Assembly (NCBI GenBank): GCA_031288635.1
Contig: JAITQZ010000020.1
Coordinates: forward strand, 1-11,932
Reading direction: 5' to 3'
Source of the DNA: Candidatus Peribacteria bacterium
Lineage (GTDB): Bacteria > Patescibacteria > JAEDAM01 > Absconditabacterales > Absconditicoccaceae
Length of the DNA: 11,932 bases
The position numbers and the translations under genes were made by a program. Under the pieces are notes generated by a model. That model saw only the letters and a program-made list of their open reading frames with translations. It ran no database searches and had not been told where the DNA came from. Of the stretch, positions 7,691 through 11,932 are shown piece by piece (positions within the stretch are counted from its first letter, which is position 1; every line of letters starts with the position of its first letter).

Positions 7691-8068
7691 CTAAAAGGCT
7701 TTATCAAATGCAAGGTAAGGAACATAAGCTCCATCTCTTTCCTCTAAAAGGAGGAGTCTCCCCCCTTGTTCAATCAGATCGAACATTTCCTGACGAGTAA
7801 ATTCCTTGTCCGGTGGTAGTACTCTGAGATTTTCTTCCAAATCTTCCCGTACGACTTTGAAGACAGGGGATGTCTCATCATTGCCGGTAACTATTCCGAC
7901 CAAGGAGTCTTGGCTATCTTCATAGATAAACAAACATCCTAGCATGGAATAATTCCTGTGAAAGGACTTTAAATGTTTCTTTGGGGTAGAAGGGACGAAG
8001 AAGTCCAGTTCTACTTCCTGCTTTCCGTCTAAGAAAAGTTCAATTTTTTTTTCAAAAATTTTTTGCAT
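7691..8068 (-). CDS. Hypothetical protein, 125 aa
   Basis: I do not recognise this protein. It has a charged N-terminal strand (KIFEKKIELFLDGKQEVEL), a central hydrophobic strand region (YSMLGCLFIYEDSQDSLVGI) and an acidic helical end (FTRQEMFDLIEQGGRLLLLE). It is soluble, has no UGA and ends in TAG. It follows the PLD-like gene on the same strand after 77 bases but has its own promoter, and it leads the run of three small genes. The function is unknown. Confidence 0.7.
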   Translation of the reverse strand: MQKIFEKKIELFLDGKQEVELDFFVPSTPKKHLKSFHRNYSMLGCLFIYEDSQDSLVGIVTGNDETSPVFKVVREDLEENLRVLPPDKEFTRQEMFDLIEQGGRLLLLEERDGAYVPYLAFDKAF

Positions 8069-8110
8069 ACAATAATTTTTTTGTTTAACAATATTTTTAT
8101 TTACATCTTT

Positions 8111-8138
8111 TTTATACTGATTTTCATATATATATCAA
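8111..8138 (-). promoter_or_regulatory. Promoter of the 125-aa gene and small-gene operon
   Basis: On the minus strand TTGATA (8138-8133), a 16-base spacer and TATAAA (8116-8111) form a good promoter between the PLD-like gene and the 125-residue gene. The predicted start near 8104 leaves a leader of about 35 bases, nearly all A/T and without a Shine-Dalgarno sequence. Confidence 0.55.
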
Positions 8139-8145
8139 GTAAATT

Positions 8146-9171
8146 TTATCCATTTTTTCGGTCTTTTCGAAAACCGTCCTGAAACTGCTGAAGAATAGCT
8201 GTATCGACGAGCATAATTCAGATTTCTCTATTATTGTCCAGAGAATTATCGGACAAGTTCATTGAGCCTAGGAGAAGGTATTTTTCATCAATGAGGATCA
8301 TTTTCGTATGATTGTAGCGAGAGGTGAGTTTTCTGGCAACGGCTGGTCAGAAATAGCTGACCACATCCGTATTGTCAAGGGTATCGGCAACGATGATGTG
8401 CAATTTCACGCTTTCCGACTGTGCACGAAGGATTTGAAGAATGCGGTCATCCAAGATGTACTGCGTCTGAATTATAATGGACTCCTTTGCTGAACGAAGT
8501 AAGGTTTCCACGACTTGGCGACAATTCACCGGGCAGACCACCAAATTTGGATGAAGGTCGGTAGTTTTTATCCCCTCCCCTGCCCAATCTTTTTCAAAAA
8601 GCTGAGCTAGCGAAGTACGAACAGCAGCACTGGAGGAATAGAAGAAATGCTCACGATTGGACTCGAAGCTCGATTTGGTCAGATTTGCGGTCTGAATTCG
8701 AAAAGCGTTTTCATTGAACATCACTTTGCTGTGCTGATAGGTCGTTCCCATCGCATCATCGGACTGGAGGTGAATATGTTGCTCTCCAGAAAGAGCGATT
8801 TGCAGCTGTTTGAAAAAGTTTTGGTACGCATTGTAAATTTTGTCCTCGAGAATGATATGAAGTGGGATTTCTTGTTTTGCAAGTCTCAGGAAGTAGTCTT
8901 TGAAGGGTTGATAGGTGATTTCGTAGTTTCGCAGGTGGAGCGAAGCGGACGTAGTATTGAGAAAATCGTGATACGTAGAGAGGACTTTTTGGTCTGGTCA
9001 GATGAACAATGTGCCCGTAATATTTTGCAATCAGGAAAAAAAAGCTGACGAATTAAACGGAAGAACTACTGCTTTTTCTCTTTGATAGCCAGTGCCAAAC
9101 TGGAACTGCACCAGAAAGCAAAAAAGCAAGATGAGAAAGAGGAGGATAAATGTGGTGTATTTTTTCTGCAT
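8146..9171 (-). CDS. Membrane-anchored phospholipase-D-like protein
   Basis: This is 341 residues with an N-terminal signal or anchor helix (about 7-26, FILLFLILLFCFLVQF after MQKKYTT), so the enzyme domains face outward. Two PLD repeats follow. The second is canonical: H288-T-K290, D295, G302-S303 (HTKMILID, GSMNLS), then LDNNREIG. The first is degenerate: H147-S-K149 is kept, but Asp is replaced by Glu154, and the GS pair appears as QT before ANLT. UGA encodes residues 47, 58, 276 and 318; the last is the Gly in NREIG. The family includes phospholipases, cardiolipin synthases and nucleases such as Nuc. The lack of multiple membrane helices argues against cardiolipin synthase, so a secreted or anchored nuclease or lipase is more likely. 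The substrate is unknown. Confidence 0.88.
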
Positions 9172-9177
9172 AAAAAA

Positions 9178-9205
9178 TTGACAATGAAAAAGTTTTGAAT
9201 ACACT
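9178..9205 (+). promoter_or_regulatory. Promoter of the transglycosylase gene
   Basis: Consensus TTGACA (9178-9183), a 16-base spacer and TACACT (9200-9205) point rightward. The predicted start near 9212 gives a leader of about 46 bases. It sits inside the leader of the divergent PLD gene and is interleaved with that gene's promoter. Confidence 0.65.
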
Positions 9206-9207
9206 TG

Positions 9208-9235
9208 TATGTAAGAGAAATATAGGAAATTGCAA
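9208..9235 (-). promoter_or_regulatory. Promoter of the PLD-like gene
   Basis: On the minus strand TTGCAA (9235-9230), a 16-base spacer and TACATA (9213-9208) give a predicted start near 9201 and a leader of about 30 bases. The -10 boxes of this and the opposing promoter are only two bases apart, so RNA polymerase is unlikely to occupy both at once. Confidence 0.55.
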
Positions 9236-9257
9236 GATGTTTTTATCTTTCTAAGAA

Positions 9258-10721
9258 ATGATTCCTATGCCTAATATGCTTAAAAAATGAGGTCCCTCCA
9301 ATACACTTCCTCCTAGAGTACCTACCACAAAATTTTCTCAAGCGACAAAAAAACAACTCAATAATGCAAAACACGATATATTTGAAATTTTCAATACTAC
9401 GGCCTTATTGGCATCTCATTTCTGAAAAGGCAGTAAAAAAATTCTCTTAAAAAAGGCAGCAGAATTGGCACAGGAGTTACACTATACTCCGGATGACTTG
9501 GACTATAGTGAAGAATTAAAACACGACGGGAAAGAATGGGGAAAATATTTTTGATTATTAGTGCTACATTTAGTGAAGGCGGGAGGATATAGTTTAGCAA
9601 ATGCTTGGGATTTAGCGGAAACAAAGCTGAGTGAGACATCATTTTTGGACAAGCAAACTTCTCTGGAGCGATGGAATACCGTTAAGACTGTAGCGAGACA
9701 GAATATATTGAAGTGGGCGGTGCCTCTGGGATTAGTAGCAGGATATGGAGGGAATACCGTCTTACAAGAGATATTTTCTAAAGGACAAGCAATTGCCTCC
9801 AATCCCTCTACTCCTTCTACTCCTGAAAAGGATACCTCTACCACAATTACCTATGAAGACGCTCAAGAACTCAATACCCAGAAAAAAATCCATGCATTTG
9901 GTGATCGAGTAGCTCTCAATGTAAAGCTCCAGACTTTGAATGAAAAAAATAGTAAATGAAGAGAGATTAAAACAAGCTTCTGAAAGTATGCTCGTCTTAT
10001 AAGATATGAGAAACTTATAGATAGGCTTTTAGATGAATACGCTCCTCATATTGATAAAAAATTTTTTCGATGATTAGCTATCACCGAAGGAGAAGGAAAT
10101 CCTGCCTCTATTAATAGTACTGATGGTGGTGCCGGAATTTTGCATATGCAACCTGATGTCGCTAAAAAAGACTTTGGTATGAAAATTTTTACTGATAACA
10201 AGAAATATAAAGCATATGATTTTGACCTTTTACGTAAATCTACTGGGAAAGGGAAAAACAAGAAACCAGGGAAAACAAAAACAGAAATTTATGCTCTGCA
10301 CGGAGAAATCCTCAAAAAAATCCTCAGTGAAGGAGATGGCATACAACGTTTGGCAGACTTAGATGATAGATTTAATCCTAGCGAATGTATAAAAAAAGCT
10401 CTTATCCAATTAGAAAAGAATTATCATATTGGTAGAGAAAAAGAAAAAGATTTAGAGGGATTAAAAAGCTTCTCAGAGAATAATGCTGTAAATCGAGAAC
10501 AGATGTATGCTATCAATGCCTATAATAAATGACCGTATAACTGAGGAAGAAGTTTTACCTATGGGCATTCTAATAAACAATGGTGACATAATACCAATGT
10601 ACTTTTTTATACTCAAGAATATCAAAAATATGATTCCTTATTAAGGGAGGGAATTAGTCAATGATTAGAAAAACAGGATCTATGGGATTTCCTCCTCAAA
10701 GGGGGAGAATTAGCAGAATAA
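9258..10721 (+). CDS. Membrane-anchored SLT-type lytic transglycosylase
   Basis: This is 487 residues with ten UGA codons; under the standard code it shatters. A polar N-terminal region of about 145 residues begins Pro-rich and then becomes helical. A single membrane segment lies at about 152-170 (WAVPLGLVAGYGGNTVL), followed by a Ser/Thr/Pro linker (SNPSTPSTPEKDTSTT). The outer domain matches SLT/goose-lysozyme-like enzymes: TEGEGNP with likely catalytic Glu277, then GGAGILHMQP at 290-299, then AINAYNKGPYN at 418-428, matching the AYNxG motif. Gly425 of that motif is UGA. The predicted action is cleavage of peptidoglycan glycan strands outside the membrane. The N-terminal domain, which would sit in the cytosol, is unusual and unidentified. 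The start at 9258 follows the promoter; no Shine-Dalgarno sequence is visible. It could also serve in pilus or secretion passage through the wall. Confidence 0.82.
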
Positions 10722-10738
10722 TTTTTCTACATCTCCTC

Positions 10739-10766
10739 TTGTATTTCCTGCCTAAATGTCTATATA
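10739..10766 (+). promoter_or_regulatory. Promoter of the HTH regulator gene
   Basis: TTGTAT (10739-10744), a 16-base spacer and TATATA (10761-10766) give a predicted start near 10773 and a leader of about 33 bases ending in a pyrimidine-rich stretch (TTTCCTCTCTCTA) directly before the ATG. Confidence 0.5.
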
Positions 10767-10805
10767 AATGAAGAATTGAAAAAGCTTTAGACTTTCCTCT
10801 CTCTA

Positions 10806-11345
10806 ATGAACCTTGAAAAACTTTTTGGTAGCAAAACGAAAGTCGATATCCTCAAATATCTCCTTTTTCGTAGACAAGGAATCAGTATGAGAGCTTTGGA
10901 AAGTGAACTAGAACGAACCTTTCCCGCTATCAAAAAGCAAATCGATTCGCTGGAAGAGTCAGGGATTCTTGCTATTGAAAAAGACAGTGCAGGATTTTCA
11001 ATCAATATCCATCCTCAGCAATACGATATTTTCAGACAATTCTTTTTTAATGCGATGAAAATCCAGCTGACTCAGCTTTTTGAGAGCTATGCGATTATGA
11101 TTAGCAAATATTTTCGAGGGAAAAAGTTTGGCGTGCCACTGGAAATGGATCTTATCGTCGTCTATCAGTATATGGAAAAGCCTCAGATTGAAGAGCTTAA
11201 GGCAGCAATTGCTGATATTTTTAGAAATTTCTTTATTGAAAATGTTTCGCTGGTTTTTATGTCTGCAGAAGAATGGGAGAGAAGATATAGGATGGCAGAT
11301 AAATTTGTATTGCAGGTAATGAGGTATTTCCCAGAAGCTAAGTAA
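10806..11345 (+). CDS. Winged-helix regulator with degenerate nucleotidyltransferase domain
   Basis: This is 179 residues. Residues about 1-70 form a winged helix of the ArsR/MarR type (KVDILKYLLFRRQGISMRAL, FPAIKKQIDSLEESGIL). The second half resembles the nucleotidyltransferase domain fused to such helices in many prokaryotes: MDLIVV aligns with the usual DIDLLVV strand, and the end MSAEEWERRYRMADKFVLQV matches the usual (L/T)xEEFxxRxxxxDxF end. The GSxxxG motif and the paired acidic residues of an active enzyme are not visible, so the domain is probably non-catalytic. It probably binds DNA and may regulate its own promoter or that of a neighbour. It contains no UGA. Confidence 0.7.
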   Translation: MNLEKLFGSKTKVDILKYLLFRRQGISMRALESELERTFPAIKKQIDSLEESGILAIEKDSAGFSINIHPQQYDIFRQFFFNAMKIQLTQLFESYAIMISKYFRGKKFGVPLEMDLIVVYQYMEKPQIEELKAAIADIFRNFFIENVSLVFMSAEEWERRYRMADKFVLQVMRYFPEAK

Positions 11346-11362
11346 ATTTTCTTTTCATTTTC

Positions 11363-11391
11363 TTGACAAATTAAGGTGAAATACTTATACT
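11363..11391 (+). promoter_or_regulatory. Consensus leaderless promoter
   Basis: This is a near-perfect sigma-70 promoter: TTGACA (11363-11368), a 17-base spacer and TATACT (11386-11391). The -10 box is followed by six bases (TATTTT) and then the ATG at 11398, so +1 should be the A of the start codon. Confidence 0.85.
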
Positions 11392-11397
11392 TATTTT

Positions 11398-11784
11398 ATG
11401 AATACTTTTAACTCCCATAACGTTCTTAACCAGCTAACGACCGACAAGCAACTTGCCGAGGTTTTTATGCAAAATATGACCCTCATCACCAAGCAAACCG
11501 GAATCGAACTGGCTATTGATACGAATCGTCCGTGAATTGCCCGAATGCAGCCCGGCTCTACGAAAGTACACTTTAATCCGGCGTATACGCTTCAGAGGCT
11601 CCAAGCCATTGCCGATCAGAGAACGGAAGGAAGAGAGAACTTTCAATTTACTATCAACCATCTTTCTGAGATTGTCCTCCACGAAATCAACCATATGATT
11701 AACCATTCTGAGCTGAAACTCAGTACAAAGACGATAACGGTAGACAGGAAGAAAATGTCTAGTAAGTGTTCACTGTATATTTAA
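11398..11784 (+). CDS. Short HExxH (metallopeptidase-like) protein, probably truncated
   Basis: This is 128 residues, one UGA (Gly46, in TNRPGIARM). The segment STKVHFNPAYTLQRL followed about 30 residues later by LSEIVLHEINHMINH has the look of a zinc metallopeptidase: a strand with NP, then a helix with HExxH and a third His four residues on. Zinc and a catalytic Glu would sit on H-E-x-x-H. The sequence ends only about 25 residues after the motif in a basic, unstructured-looking tail, so the domain seems cut short. It may be a fragment, a very small peptidase or a protein that only resembles one. The start is fixed by the leaderless promoter. Confidence 0.65.
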
Positions 11785-11932
11785 ATAAGTCAATAGTTAG
11801 CAGAAAGGCTAGCAGGGATTGCTAATTAAAGATACTAACAATAACATTAACATACATTAAGAGAAGAATTGAATAGTACAACATATATGCACATTTAGTA
11901 TAACAATGAGTTTTTCTATGTAATCTTGCTAG
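11785..11932 (+). other. Apparently non-coding AT-rich end of window
   Basis: I see no convincing ORF or RNA gene in these 148 bases. There is a short inverted repeat, TTAGCA (11797-11802) with TGCTAA (11820-11825) around a 17-base loop, but no T-run follows, so it is not a clear terminator. A/T-rich direct patterns (AACAATAACATTAACATACATTAA) follow. Confidence 0.5.

Noticed and set aside
8647..9048. A 133-codon plus-strand ORF inside the PLD gene
   Set aside because: It is antisense to the conserved first HKD repeat and the N-terminal half of the PLD protein, so it is a shadow.
11797..11825. Inverted repeat as an intrinsic terminator
   Set aside because: The stem is only six base pairs with a 17-base loop, and no T-run follows. 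I also saw no convincing intrinsic terminator elsewhere in the window.
1..11932. CRISPR array, tRNA, rRNA or complete insertion sequence
   Set aside because: I saw no regularly spaced repeats, no cloverleaf with a T-arm signature, no rRNA-like conserved stretch and no transposase with flanking inverted repeats.

Overview
The window comes from a bacterium that reads UGA as glycine (genetic code 25), which points to the Gracilibacteria/Absconditabacteria (BD1-5/SR1) branch of the candidate phyla radiation. With the standard code most of the large genes break into pieces. With UGA read as Gly they join into full-length, recognisable proteins. I counted 36 in-frame UGA codons in eight genes. Several fall on glycines that are nearly invariant in their families (the TGS domain of Rel, the AYNxG motif of an SLT transglycosylase, the FKxxxGG motif of FemAB, the LELGxGFAFVG motif of DUF1016). 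Every gene called here ends in TAA or TAG. The DNA is AT-rich, and no plausible start has a well-placed Shine-Dalgarno sequence.

Layout. Positions 1-2546 are read on the minus strand: a HicB/DUF1902-like protein with a tiny following ORF (2546-2158), a FemAB-type aminoacyl-tRNA-dependent ligase (2096-1074) and a C-terminally truncated DUF1016/YhcG PDDEXK nuclease (953-75). Positions 2720-7198 are read on the plus strand: a complete (p)ppGpp synthetase/hydrolase (rel), a two-TM double-zinc-ribbon protein, a large PilX-like pilus protein and thioredoxin. Positions 7233-9171 are read on the minus strand: a membrane-anchored phospholipase-D-fold protein followed by three small genes I do not recognise. 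From 9258 the plus strand resumes with a 487-residue membrane-anchored lytic transglycosylase-like protein, an HTH/nucleotidyltransferase-like regulator and a short HExxH protein. The last ~150 bases look non-coding.

Expression signals are unusually readable. Most transcription units have a sigma-70-type promoter, often with TTGCAA or TTGACA at -35, a 16-17 base spacer and TATAAT/TACACT-like -10 boxes. In two genes (FemAB and the HExxH protein) the -10 box ends exactly six bases before the ATG, so transcription should start on the start codon and give leaderless mRNA. The transglycosylase and PLD genes are divergent, with interleaved promoters.

The gene set combines stress signalling (Rel), redox housekeeping (Trx), cell-wall synthesis or modification (FemAB), surface pilus biogenesis (PilX-like) and envelope-directed, membrane-anchored enzymes (SLT and PLD). 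That would suit the host-attached or predatory life known for some relatives, but this last point is inference.
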